Assembly (NCBI GenBank): GCA_029216955.1
Contig: JANAVB010005598.1
Coordinates: 186,001 to 250,000, forward strand
Direction of reading: 5' to 3'
DNA: 64,000 nt
Source: Iris pallida
Lineage: Eukaryota > Streptophyta > Magnoliopsida > Asparagales > Iridaceae
Within the stretch, counting starts at the first letter, position 1. Every line of letters starts with the position of its first letter. The translations under genes were made by a program, and so were the position numbers. Under the pieces are notes generated by a model, which saw nothing but the letters and a program-made list of their open reading frames with translations, did not search any database and was not told the origin of the DNA. This document shows, piece after piece, positions 13,057-24,409 of this stretch.

Positions 13057-14461
13057 AGGAGTCCCACCTTGTTAAGACCTCAACCCACGGGGGCGGGAGC
13101 TCTACTGCACTTGTCCCTGAGACAGCTAAATTTCAACGGGGTGATGCTGAACTGGTTGGCTCCCTTTTAGGGGAGGCTGGGGCAGAGAGACTGGTTGAAT
13201 TCAATTTGGAAGTCGCGGGCGGGGAGACTACGTCAGCTGCGAGCGAGCTGCGGCCTTCCTGCTCCTTCCCTGGTAAGATAAGCCGAATTTTAACTTGCGA
13301 GGAGGCCTATCTGTTATATCATCACATCCTTCGTGTTATGTCGATTGATGGTTGCTTTGGACATACAAGTCCTGCCCCTTTATTGCCGTTGACGGACATT
13401 GTCGGGACGAGCTCTACCGGAGGGGATCTGATGGGAGCATGTGTGCCTCCTTCTCTTCCAAGCTATATTGAGGGGCCTCCGGCTGGGTCGAGTTCGGGGG
13501 CCAAAGTGGTGGCACAGCCGGGGCCGGGAACAATGCTTCCTGCGTCCTCCTCTGCGAGTATGGTTTCGGGGGTTAACCTTTCTGCCTTGCCGAGTATCCA
13601 AGCTCTTCGGATGGCGGAAGAGGAGCTAGCCGCTATCCATGAGTCTTTCGTACAGAATTTGCTTCCTTGGTGGCAAGTTCCGATGCTACTCCTTCGGCAC
13701 TGCCAGCCACAATTCCTTTAACGCCATCCTTTACAGAAGTTTTGGATGAATTATCACAGGATGTGGTTGACAGCTTTTACTGCCACCTGAAGAGAGGGGT
13801 CGAGGCAGCTGTGGAGAGGGGGACTCCCTTTGCTATGGCCCGTCAGTACGCCGATGGCCAAATCGACATCCTTAGAACACTCCCTGGCGGGGTGGGATTA
13901 GCCGCGCTTCTAGAGCCGAAACTGCTAGAGGCTGATCGACTTGTGACCCAGTTTCACGTGCTGCGATAGGCTAATTTGACAGCGGCAATAGATCAAGAGT
14001 GCACTTTCCTCATAACCGCGGTAGAGAAGGTGAAGCTTGCTCGGGAATCGATCAAGCCGACCATACTGAAAGACCGCCGTGATCTGTCCCATATATACGA
14101 TCAATTGAGTCATAGAAATAAAGATTATACGGCTCAAAAAGCGACCGCCTCCTGCGGGGTAATCGACACTAGGGAGCAGATCCTCGAACTCCAGAAAAAG
14201 CTGGCCTTTCTGGAGTCTGAGCTCGAAGCCGCCCGTGCCGAAAAGGGACTTGTTATGCAGGAGGCTGACAGACTTAGTCGAGCTTCTGCCAATCTGGAGC
14301 TCGCCCTGAAGAAGATGGAAGATGGCTGGCAGGCACATATGTATTTTGATGATGCGGAACAGTTGTTTCAGGAAACGGAGCGCCGAGCTAAGCAGCGGCT
14401 TGAACGAGGGACCGCCTTAGTGAAGAACCGCCTTCTGGAATTATGTAATGCCGAACCATAG
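13057..14461 (+). pseudogene. Antisense gene tail of element A (coiled-coil part), broken
   Basis: The plus-strand frames 13029-13721, 13667-13969 and 13976-14461 match the last exons of the antisense gene of element B. A serine/proline-rich part (EGPPAGSSS) is followed by EEELAAIHESF, DVVDSFYCHLKRG, LPGGVGLAALLEPKLLEADRL and a helical tail LELQKKLAFLESELEAARAEK ending LCNAEP and stop. Breaks: a one-base loss near 13650 and a TAG at 13967-13969 where a CAG is expected. The homologue of the last intron (13273-13368) has lost its AG acceptor, now AA, but is 96 nt without a stop, so it reads through in frame. The upstream PMD exons are gone. Confidence 0.75.
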
Positions 14462-14530
14462 TCGGCCTTTCCTTCTTGTTCTTTTTGAGAGGGACATGGT
14501 CCCAGAACATGTAATACTTTTTTGCTTCCA

Positions 14531-14536
14531 AATAAA
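14531..14536 (+). terminator. Poly(A) signal after the antisense gene of element A
   Basis: AATAAA lies 70 nt after the stop of the antisense frame. Element B has AATAAA at 36474-36479, about 83 nt after its stop, in homologous sequence (GGGACATGGTCCC / GGATGTGATCCC just upstream). The shared position supports a real plus-strand transcription unit opposed to pol. Confidence 0.6.
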
Positions 14537-14629
14537 AGAGTATACTTTATTCCACCCTTTATTTATACTGCCTGTTGTGCTTGTGGTGTTGTGGCGGCGT
14601 TTGCTCCGAATGGGAGACTTGTTTGTGGA

Positions 14630-15483
14630 CCTGTTATCCTTGGCATACCTTGGTTTTAGGTACGGATAACAAGTTAGATTGGGGATACCTAGAACAGTTC
14701 TACGGTAAGGTGATCATGGACGTTCCGGGTATCGGGAGAGAGAATGCCATGGAGCAGCTGGGCTCCTGGGGCATGATGAGGAATGGTGGGCCTGTACTAA
14801 AAAACTTAGCAAAGGACATTTGTGGGCCTATTATCCTTGGCGTACCATGTCTTAGGATATGGATAATAGGATAAAAGGGAACCAACATACTTACTCAGAG
14901 GTAATGAGGACATGGTAGGAATGGACGCAACGGAGGATATTTGTGGACCTATTATCCTTGGCGTATCCTGGTTTGGGATACGGATAATAAGACGAGAGAG
15001 AACCAACATACTTACTCAGAGGTAATGAGGATATGGCAAGTATGGGTGTTTTACCGTAGAATCTTCATGTTCAGAGGTAATGAGGACATGGCAGGAGTGG
15101 ACACAGCGGAGGATATTTGTGGACCTATTATCTTTGGCGTACCCTGGAGTTTTTTTTGGTACAGATAATAAGTCGAGGGAGGGCCAACATATTTACTCAG
15201 AGGTAATGAGGACATGGCAAATATGAGGGCTTCTTCGATGGAGCCTTCCCACTCAGAGGTAATGAGGACATGGCAGGAGTGGGCTCCATGAAGGGGTACA
15301 TAGCACGACTCAGAAGTAATGAGGACATGGAAGTTCTATGTAGAGGGGTGATTTGTTTTTTGGCGGAAGTGAAACGACTCAGAGGTAACATCGATATGGT
15401 CATTTTTTTGGAAATTTTGTGGATTCGTTACCCTTTTTGTGCACTGAGAGTACGGGTAGTGGATCATGAAGGAGGAGCTCTCT
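14630..15483. repeat. 3' array of element A: bulged hairpins and GGTAATGAGGACATGG repeats
   Basis: Four imperfect palindromes occur at 14630-14673, 14827-14870, 14948-14991 and 15124-15172, each starting CCTRTTATCY and ending with its near complement. The 14827-14870 copy has perfect 10-bp arms. Each has a TTGGC bulge on the left side and an inner stem such as GTATCC/GGATAC. Between them, CTCAGAGGTAATGAGGACATGG recurs at least six times between 14893 and 15390. The array lies between the convergent pol and antisense units. Its homologues are in fragment C and element B. Confidence 0.85.
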
Positions 15484-15866
15484 TAGAGAAATAAGTTCAG
15501 AGGTATGATCATACATGACTTACTACCTAAAAGAGTGACCGAAATGTGAGTTCAGAGGCACTTGCGGGTACATGACTCGATAATCTGGGATAGTTGGAAT
15601 GTGAGTTCAGCGGTATCGGCGGGTACATATCTCGATAATCTGGAATTTGGGAATCTGAGTTCAGCGGCACCAGCGAATACATGACTTTATAATTTGGAGT
15701 TTGGAATATGAGTTCAGCGGCACCAGCGGGTACATAACTCGATAATCTGGAGTGTTGTGGATGTGAGTTCAGCGGCACCAGCGGGTACATAACTCGATAA
15801 TCTGGGATTTTTGTGAACATGAGTCCAGCGGTACCAGCGGGTACATAACTCGGTAATCTGGAAAAT
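15484..15866. repeat. About 54-bp tandem repeat after pol of element A
   Basis: Six to seven imperfect copies share TGAGTTCAGCGGCACCAGCG then GGTACATAACTCGATAATCTGG, with unit starts near 15489, 15547, 15602, 15657, 15709, 15764 and 15820. The array begins immediately after the pol stop (15872-15874, minus strand). Element B has about three copies at 55455-55625 and fragment C one or two at 4350-4430, so copy number varies between family members. Confidence 0.88.
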
Positions 15867-15871
15867 GTCAT

Positions 15872-16991
15872 TTAGACATAGTATTTCTTCAGGAACTTGC
15901 CGTTGACTGGCAGCATGAGCAAGTTTTCATTTTGTTTTGCGAGGCGGTAAGCACCATTGGAGAATACGGCCTCAATGATAAATGGACCTTCCTATTTTGG
16001 CTGGAATTTGCCGACGGTTTTATGAGTCATGACCATCGACCTCCGAACTGCCAGGATGAGATCGCCCACTTGGAATATTCTGATTTTAACCTTCTTGTTG
16101 AAGGCTCCGGAGATGCGTGCTTGGTATAGCTCGATTCGTTGCTGAGCCAAAAGGCGCTTTTCATCTAAGGCCTCCAACTCTTGTAGTCGGCGACGGTAGT
16201 TATCGTCCGTCGTCAATTGATAAGTGAGAGCGATGCGGAGTGAGGGTATTTGAGTTTCCAATAGGAGAATTGCCTCACTTCCGTACACTAGGAAGAATGG
16301 TGTGTTCCCTGTGGCCGTTCGGACTGTGGTACAGTACGCGCATAAGCATTCACCAAGCTTCTCGTTCTAGTTACGCTTATTGGAGGACACGAACTTCTTG
16401 AGTAACTTGATGATGGTTTTGTTGAACGCTTCTGCCAACCCATTCGCTGCCGGATTGTATGGTGTTGAAGCGACATTCTGAATTCGGTGTTTATCGTAGA
16501 AGCGATAGAAGGCGTGGCTTGCAAACTGCAAACCATTATCATGGATAATCCTTCGAGGCAGTCCAAAGCGATAGATGACGTAATGCTTGAGGAAGCTGAT
16601 CACGTTTGAAGTTTTGACTTCTGCAAGCGGAACAGCTTTCGCCCATTTGGAGAAGTAATCTGTGATTGCGAGTATGAAGCGATGTCCTCGGAAGGAAGGT
16701 GGAGTGATCGGACCGATGATATCCATTCCCCAAGCTTCGAATGGCCAGGACGCCACTGTCGGATGTAGAAATTCGGATGGTTGGTGGATGAAGTTCACAT
16801 GGACTTGGCAAGCTTTGTACTTTCTTGTATAGTCTATCGCATCTGCTACCATCGTGGGCCAGTAGTAGCCCATTCGGCGAAGACGGTCTTATAATTTTGG
16901 GCCGGGCAGATGGGCCCGCAAACACCGTCATGAGCTTCGCGTACGGCTTCTTTGGCTTTTGCGTTTGATAGACATCAAAGCAATAATCCAT
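15872..16991 (-). pseudogene. Integrase of element A, broken
   Basis: Minus-strand frames encode the retroviral-type integrase that inserts the cDNA. The core is in 16873-16367: WPTMVADAIDYTRKYKACQVH gives part of the HHCC zinc domain, MDIIGPI holds the first catalytic Asp, IIHDNG the second, and GLAEAFNKT the Glu. The C-terminal part in 16288-15992 carries RRLQELEALDEKRLLAQQRIELYQ and VGDLILAVRR. Breaks: a frame change near 16367 and an in-frame TAG at 15994-15992 where element B has TGG. The true pol stop follows KFLKKYYV at 15874-15872. The domain is shared at high identity with 55638-56641 of element B. Confidence 0.9.
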
Positions 16992-17118
16992 CGTAGGATC
17001 GACGATACAGCATTTTCGTCTCTATATCGTAGAAGAATCTGAGAGAACGCCTTCTGATAGAGGTAGCCTCTTTTGGGTTCTCGGGCAGGATGTCGTAAAC
17101 TACGAAGTCAATGAATGG

Positions 17119-18753
17119 TTATCTCCAGTCTGGGACTTCGTCGATCGTCTGAGCGGAATAACTCGCCACGAATTGAACATTGTTCTTGGGACAGACCAGT
17201 TCATGGCCTATCACATCTACCGATTGACGAGTATGATTTGGCACTGCTAGGGAAGCAGCAAGGCCTGCTAAGACATCGGCTTCGATATTTTGGAGTCTGG
17301 GAACGTGTTTGATGAAGAACCCCTCGAACGACGAGATGATGTTGATCGCTATTTGGTGATAGGGGATCATGTCTTCATGGCGGACTTCGTATGGTCCCCG
17401 GATCTGATTGATGATTAACTGTAAATTGCCGTATGCTTCAAGATATTCTACCTCCAGCTCTCTTGCAAGTTGGAGGCTAATGACCAAAGCGTTGTACTCG
17501 GTCACATTGTTAGAGCAGGGTTCTGTGAGGGAGTAAGCGCGATTGATCACCAATCCGGAAGGAGAAACCAGTACCACCCCGACTCCGACGATGATGTTGC
17601 CCTTAGGTCCGATCCTTGAGGCACCGTCGAAGAAAATTTGCCATATATCATCGTGAGAGGTTGCATGCGAGTCGGCGACCTCATCTGGGATTCCTTCATA
17701 TATTCTGGACGACTCCGAGCCTGGGTGGGCTGCCAAAAAGTCTGCCAGGGCTTGACCTTTAACAACCTTTTGTGGGACGAAGATCGTATGGTAGGAGGAC
17801 AGTAATATTGCCCATATAGTGAGGCAAGAGCTGAGTGCCCCTGGTTTAGTCATGAGGACCCTGAGAGGGTTGACTCGTGAGATCACATGTATGGTTTGTC
17901 CTGTGACATAGTGTCGCATCTTTTGAATGACGAACACCAGGGCGAGGCATTCCTTCTCTACGACGGTATATCGGTGCTCTGGCCCGATCATCATTCGGCT
18001 GAGGTAATATATAGCTTGCTCATGGCCTATATCGTTGTTTTGTGCTAGCAGAGCGCCGAGGGAATATTTTATTGCTCGTACATAGAGCAGGAATAGTTTT
18101 TCTGCAACTGGGGCCACCAGGACTGGAGGGTTTGACATATATTCTTTGATGCTGTCGAAGGCACATTGACATTCTTTGTCCCATACGAATGAGACACCCT
18201 TCTTCATGAGATGGGTGAATGGCTGACAACACCCGGAGAGGTTGGAAATGAACCTCCTAATGTAAGCTAACCTCCCTTGGAGGCCTTGGAGTTCTCGGAG
18301 ATTTCTCGGGAGACCCATCTCTATGATTGCCTTTGTCTTCTCAGGGTCTACGTGGATACCCTGGGTGGTGATGATAAAACCCAAGAACTTTCTGCTGGAT
18401 TCGCCCAAGAAGGATTTTGTGGGATTCATCTTTAGGTTGTGTGATCGCATCAGGTCGAATACCGTCCTCAGATCCTGGAGATGGTCACCCTTACAGCGAC
18501 TCTTGACGGCAATGTCATCAACATAGCACTCCACGGTCTTGCACAAGTGATCTCTGAAGATGATACTCATAGCTCTTTGATATGTGGCATCAGCATTCTT
18601 TAAATTGAAAGGCATGACTGTGTAGCAGTATGTGCCAATCGGTGTTCGGAATGATGTATGCTTTTCGTCGTTAGGAGACATCTTGATTTGGTTGTACCCC
18701 GAGAAACCATCCATGAATGACATGCGTTCGAAGCCGCATGTGTTGTCGATCAT
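17119..18753 (-). pseudogene. Reverse transcriptase and double RNase H of element A
   Basis: A 544-codon open stretch holds most of RT (FMDGFSGYNQIKMSP, then CYVDDIAVKS with the YVDD active site at 18525-18514), connection and first RNase H (LGALLAQNN..QAIYYLSRMM, VEKECLALVF) and a second RNase H-like domain starting IFFDGASRIGPKG with EYNAL. A second, archaeal-type RNase H is a known trait of Tat elements. In the second RNase H, the expected Asp of the AYGDSQL motif is Asn here (AYGNLQL), so that domain is probably inactive. The stretch ends at a TAA (17121-17119) where element B has CAA. The upstream part of RT is split off by a TAG near 18873 in place of a Trp codon. Confidence 0.9.
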
Positions 18754-18759
18754 GATGTC

Positions 18760-19574
18760 TGTGATAGGGAGGGGGAATTCATCTTTGGGACATGCCTCGT
18801 TTAGATTGCAGAAGTCGATACAGATTCGAATCTTTCTGTTCTTCTTGAGGACCGGTACTATGTTGGCGACCTAGTCTGGATGTTGCTCTTCACGTATGAA
18901 GCCGCTGGCTATGAGTTTGTTGACTTCGGCTTCGATTGCATCCATGATGCCTAGACGGAAGCATTATTGTTGTTGCTTGACTGACTTTGCATCTGGCCGA
19001 ACGTTGAGTTTATGAAGAGCAATATCGGGATTAACCCCGGCATGTCTTCATAGCTCCAGGCGAACACATCAATATATTCTTTGACGAGTTCCAGAAGCGA
19101 TTCTTGCTCTTCGTCTGTCAGGCTTTTACTAACGATGATTGGTTTTGGAGAAGAGTCGCTGCCTAGATCCACTTGCATGACCTCATCTTCAGTAGGAGGC
19201 TCTCTTTGTTCAAATCGCTTCTCCCATTACGCATCCAGCTGTTGGGCCCACGGCTCTAATTCGAGGAGTTCAGGAAAGTCTTCACCTTCTTCGTAAGCAT
19301 CAGCGAACGCCATGTTGACAGACAAGACCTGCCTGAATACATCCCCGTTGCTGATATCCGAATCAGAAGTCGGTGATCCGGTTGAGTATGACTGCCAGTC
19401 GCATTCCTCATCTGAGCTTTCAGGGGTCGTTGTAGGCGTAACATATCCCAGTCCGCATCAAGTTTTGTTAAAGTAGTCCTGTGGTTTACCAGCCAGGACC
19501 GACGACTTTAAAGGTAATCGTTGACCAGTGTCGTAGTTCAAACCTGGCATAGTCTCCAGATCATACCCTTGTTT
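18760..19574 (-). pseudogene. Linker and N-terminal RT region of element A, broken
   Basis: Minus-strand frames here continue the polyprotein between the protease linker and RT. Recognisable pieces are DLGSDSSPKPIIVSKSLTDEE and VFAWSYEDMPGL at 19178-18951, a conserved stretch before RT in Tat elements, and the first RT block (NKNGKIRICIDFRNLNEACP in element B). Several stops are present, including TAG for Trp at about 18873 and a break around 18966 in the QQQQRF homologue. The matching region in B is 59361-58941 plus the start of 58941-58369. Confidence 0.7.
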
Positions 19575-21616
19575 TTATATGAGGTATTTGGATTGGGGGC
19601 TATATAGATAGAGAGGCAGTCTCCCGCCGTCCGATTCGAGATTGACTTCTTCAATGGTGAGGGGCTGCAGATTATTCTTCCGACCGAAGATGACGGGATG
19701 ATCCCCTCCCTCGATTATGCGGTAAGTGTCTTCCGCGGGAGTGAGCTGATTTGCGGTGTAAACATTTGTCACCTGTGTGTGTAGGTGAGCGCCTATACCG
19801 TGTTCCATAGCATACATTGTACAAAGCTTATCAAGATCGATGTAGTTCAAAGATAGCCCTTTATTGATGAAGTAAGGTATCTTTTCTAGCAGGATTACAT
19901 CATCTGCGGATAGAACATCGGTGTGAGCAGCCACATACTTAGCCAGTTCTGGTTCTTCTTCGTCCACCCCCTGTATAAATGAAGACTAAGAGGATGACTT
20001 AGGCAGCTTGATCGTTAGTGGTTCTGTCGGTGGAGCAGAACGTGGAGTCGTTGGCAAACGAGCGACCCCCAATTTGGTACTCGATGTTGAGCAGGGAGTT
20101 GTTGGCTCGCTAGAAGCCCCAGACCTTACATCGGGGTGACGATTCTTCTTGGAAAGACGTATCGTCATTGGCTTGCCGGAGGGATTGAGCTTCTCCATTT
20201 TTGGTAGGCCAACTCTAGGCAGCCTGATTGTCAGTGGCTCCGTTGTGGGCCTTGGCACTTAGCCGGACCTTGGCAGCCGGATTATCATTTTCTCTTCTTG
20301 TGCCGAGAGACTGATCGCGTCCATACGCAGAGTGGCTGTAAGGGGTGCAGACTTGCCACGTTTGCGAGCTTGGAGGTGGATCGTCAGAGGTTCTTCTGAT
20401 CCTGTGGCTGTCTCGGTACGAGCTTGTACATCTCCTCCGTCAAGGTGTCTCTTCGACTTTTCGTATAGGCAGGAGTCTGAGTAATAGGATTCGACCCTTT
20501 TGAAGGGATCGATATCGGTAAATTCTGTCCTCACGAAGTCGCATTTGTCGACATACTTGAAGTACTGATGCAGAGTGGAAGGCACGATCATATAATCATG
20601 TATCCAAGGGCGCCCCAAGAGGATGTTGTAGGAAGTGTCTGTGTCTATGACATAACAGGTTATATCTGAGTAAAGATCGTGAATTTGGCACTTCAAGCGA
20701 ATCTTCCCAATCGGGTAGCTCCTGCCCGAATTGAAACTGCTGATGGCGGTGCTTGTTGGCGTCAGACGATGCATAGGAATACGGAGATGATGTAACAGAC
20801 CCTTCGGGATGATGCTTATAAAAGAACCAGGATCAATGTGCATCCGATCCACCTTTACGTCGCCGATGTATCCAGTGTAATATAACGGGCGATCGTGCAG
20901 GTTGGTTTTGATGAGCATATCCTGCGGAGTGAAGACAATGTTGGGCATCACTCCCGTACAAGTGTTGTCTTAGAAATCTGCAGGCGGGCTCTCTCCCGTG
21001 AGGTTGACCTGACCAGGTAGACGTCGACATTCTGGAGTGCATCGCTCAAAGCCGTGCGAACATCCTTCGAGAGTCTCAGGAGCTTGTATAATGACAATTT
21101 GACCGGTGTGTTGGCCAATTGTGCCAAGATGTCGAAGTTGTAGGGCTTCTCCAGCCCCTGCGACGCCTCTTTTCGGAGGGATTTGTCAAAGCGAGTCTCC
21201 TTCGGCCTAGGCTTGTCGGTCGTCAAAGGTTGAGAAGGTCCTGGAGCGTCAGCAGTAGCTGGCTGATGATCTTTAGCCGAGTTATCAGCCACAGGTTGGA
21301 ATTGTGCCCCAGACCGGGTAACGACAGCCGTGACTTCTTCGACATCCGACGAGATTATGCGGCAGGATCTGTCTTTTCCACTCTTTTTCTTACGAATGGA
21401 AGGGGGTGTGGATTGAGTCACCTCGAGTACCAGGTCCGGATGGACCCACATGACCTCCTCCCGTGATATGGTGAGGGGCACTAGACCAGCCGCCTGATCT
21501 CGGGGAGGTGGAAGATTAGCAATCTCCATTATCGTCAGAGGGATGGGTACCACACCGTCTTGAGTTTCTGTTGGAGGGAAGCTGCCAAATTGTACTGACC
21601 CCATATTGGCTGCCAC
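19575..21616 (-). pseudogene. Protease and flanking linkers of element A
   Basis: Frames 21616-20948, 20951-20259, 20258-19986 and 19967-19575 are parts of one polyprotein split by stops and frame changes. The first holds YNFDILAQLANTPVKLSLYKLL, seen before the protease in Tat elements. The second holds the aspartic protease: HIDPGSFISIIP (active-site Asp at about 20834) and later ILLGRPWIHDY. After the protease come repeated short motifs of the type PLTIRLP (MIIRLPRSG, EPLTIRLPRVG, KPMTIRLSKK, EPLTIKLPKS). The last frame holds IPYFINKGLSLNYIDLDKLC. The protease would process the polyprotein. Confidence 0.82.
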
Positions 21617-21682
21617 AGTTACCTCTTCGAAATCGATGGTCAGAGCGTTCGAAACGATGAGATGTTGGATATACCGTTTTAG

Positions 21683-23200
21683 TTAGTAGCAGTCGTGTAT
21701 AGCATAGTGGACGTAGCGGTGGTAATGGCAGTACTTTGGGTTCTCCATTTCTGTCGGCCGAGGTTCCCATCTTGGTGGAGGGAGCTGAATTCTGTCTCTT
21801 TGTATGAGCATGTCCAAGATGGGCTTGACGTGGCCATCTTCGAAAGAGTAGGTCATTTGCGGCCATTGTTTGTCTGCCGGTTTTGACTTAGGTTTCTGTG
21901 CTGTGTCGACCACCATAGCTTGCTTGCCCTTGTTGTCCCGATTGTTGGTGGAGCTACCCCCATTGTTATTGTTGGCATTAGGATGCCTGCCCTTGTCCTC
22001 TTCCTCTGAGATGTGTAATCCCAGTTGGCGAGTCTTCTTTAATCGTTCTTCGGCGCTAGTGGCACTGATAATAAACGTCTTCCAGTCCTTGAATTGACTT
22101 TCGCCCATCCAGAGGCTGATTGTTGGAAGCAATCTCTTTTGGCAAATTTTAATTAAGGAGGAATCTGGATTACCGGACGGCAGCTTCATGGCGGTTTGGC
22201 AGAACCGCTCAATGTAGTTCCTTGTCAACTCTTTCTCTCCTTGAACGATGTCCATGAGGGCGAACATTGTGATGTCCTGTCCTACTTCGTAAAATCTCTC
22301 CAAGAACATACGCTTGAAGTTGGCGAAGGAGTGGATGCAGTTGTCTGGCAGGTTACGGTACCAGTCGAAGGTGACTCCTTCCAATGCCCCAATGAATAAT
22401 CGTGTAAGGATGGCATTGTCATGGGGCAGATGGTCTGTGGTGACCTCGAAGTAAGTGATGTACCGACTTGCGGAGGTCTTCCCATCATATGGATTGATGT
22501 GGAATGGTTTATACTTTGGTGGGAGGAGAACATCTCTCCACGCAGCGGGATACGGTTGTCGTATCCTGAGGTCTTGACAGTTTTCTCGGGCGTGGAACAT
22601 GGCCCGGAGCTCCTGGACCTCTCTTCTTGCCTCCCTAGCTTCGTCTGCAGCGGTAGAAGCTGACATTTCAGGAGGAATATTGCCCGGGTTCGGTGCCACT
22701 GAGTTCGAGTCTGCATTGACTGCGGGACCCGAGTTTGTTTGGCCAGGCGTTCCTCCCTGCAGAGTAGGGAGGGCTGCTTTGATCTCGTCCACGAATTTGA
22801 CCAAAGTACGAAGTATGGCCTCGAGAGTGTCGATGCGTTGGCGATCATTGGGACCGTCCTGTTCGTCGTTTGTCATGAATGCCGTCCTGACATGAGTTGA
22901 AGTGGAAGGGACGGTGGATGACGTACACTCCGAATCATACCCCTGTAATGAGAAGTCATCAGGGTATGTGGGAATATCTTCCTCTGGTTCGGACTCAGAA
23001 GGAACAATACCCCCAGCTTCTGAGTTCACCTCGTCTTGGAAATTGTGGACGCCTTCGGGGACGTCGAGATTTGCTACATCTGATGGGAGGGTTGTTTCTT
23101 CCAGCTCGTCTTCTTGGAACATCGGGTTGTTGTGGAGGTTCGGAGGAGTGCTATCCCCAGTTCCAACAACCCCAAGCGATGTGGACGATGAATCTTCCAC
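21683..23200 (-). pseudogene. Gag of element A
   Basis: The 505-codon frame encodes the structural protein. Its N-terminal third is acidic and serine-rich; a helix with EAREARREVQELRAMFHARE follows; the capsid-like Retrotrans_gag domain holds YFEVTTDHLPHDNAIL, FIGALEGVTFDWYRNLP and FKRMFLERFYEVGQDI. The end has a one-knuckle motif CHYHRYVHYAIHDC; in element B the same site reads CHYHRYVHHATHDC (CX2HX4HX4C), so A has a His-to-Tyr change at the third ligand. The frame stops right after DCY at a TAA where B has CAA, and then continues in 21616-20948. Gag and pol were therefore one reading frame in the parent. Confidence 0.88.
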
Positions 23201-23879
23201 TATAGCATATTTTGTCTTTGAACGGGTACCTTAGAAAACTCCGGTGGTGGGCACCCGCTTAGACGATAGTCTCTTAGTCATAGTGGTTGAAATCTTCGGG
23301 CTGGGAACATTGGCCTTCTTTCCTCTTCCATCAGCGGGGATTTTTCGAGCAGAGTTGCAGGAGACGACGGGAAGTGCCTCATCTTCTGAACATGGTTGTT
23401 GCAGTCTTTGGAAGACGGACTGCCGGTCTTTATTACAACAGCAGTTGATGATGAATTGGGTGCAGTGACGTCCGCGGGAGGACTCTTTGCACCCCGAGGC
23501 ACCTTCTCTTTCCTTGCGTTTGTGGAGGATGGCCTCACGCAAGTCAGATGGGTCCGCAGTGACTATGTTTGCTCCCTAGATTTTGGAAGACTTTTGGGAA
23601 CCTGTCTGTCCGTTTACCGTGGGGGCTGGACTCGAGTGGTTCTGTACAACTTCTCATCAGAGGCCCGCATAAAAGTATGTGGAACGCTCGGACGGTCAGA
23701 GGTCGGATCAGCGGACCGAGCTTGCCAAGCTCGTGCTTTCCTAGACTTTTTCACTCTAGTGCGTGAGGGCACATAGTAGGAAGAGTGTAAGTGGTGCTGG
23801 AGAGAGTCAGACATGTCTTCTTGGGAGCACAAGAGATTAGGACCATAGGAGAGGGGGTTGAAGACAGAGCCGCGTGGAG

Positions 23880-24050
23880 TCGGCGGCATGCGGCTGGAAT
23901 CAATAGTCTCTATGCGTCTGGCAGTCGTAACCGCATGGGATTTCTTCATGCGGCCGACAGTCTCAGCCGCATAGATCATCTCCATGCGGATGGCAATCTT
24001 AGCCGCATGAGTCTTCGTTTTGCGGCTAGTGCCTTTGTTCGGCTTCTTTC
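23880..24050. repeat. Dyad-forming CATGCGGC / GCCGCATG repeats in the leader of element A
   Basis: The plus strand alternates ATGCGGC and GCCGCAT at short spacing, for example TATGCGTCTGGCAG..AACCGCATG, CATGCGGCCGACAGTCTCAG followed by CCGCATAG, and CCATGCGGATGG..AGCCGCATGAG. Each pair can form a short stem with an 11-15 nt loop. The matching region in element B at 63605-63920 has more units. The same core occurs in the LTR U3 and in intron 1 of the antisense gene. Confidence 0.75.
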
Positions 24051-24409
24051 TGGAGTGCATAGAATTACTCTTTGCCCCTGCAAGTCCAGCATCGTAGTGC
24101 TTTTCTCTGCCGGACTTGGGGACAGCATAGTCTTCTATGGCTTGAAGTGGAGCCGCATGAGACTTGCCTTCGCCGTCTTGGGCAGCAGAGAGTACTCCAT
24201 CCAGAGCTTGGGGAGGACCAAATGACTTTGGCCTCCACTCCCTGTGAGCCTCCTTTGTACAGGTTCGCTTCTGGACCGGGCCAGCGCTTCCTTCAGAGAG
24301 CATTTCTTCGAACGCCTGTGGTCGAAGCGGACGACCATCTTCTGTTGTGCGGAGCCAAGTTTGGCTGCATCCGATTGCGTCACCAACTCCTCAGCCATGG
24401 AGAAGTTTG

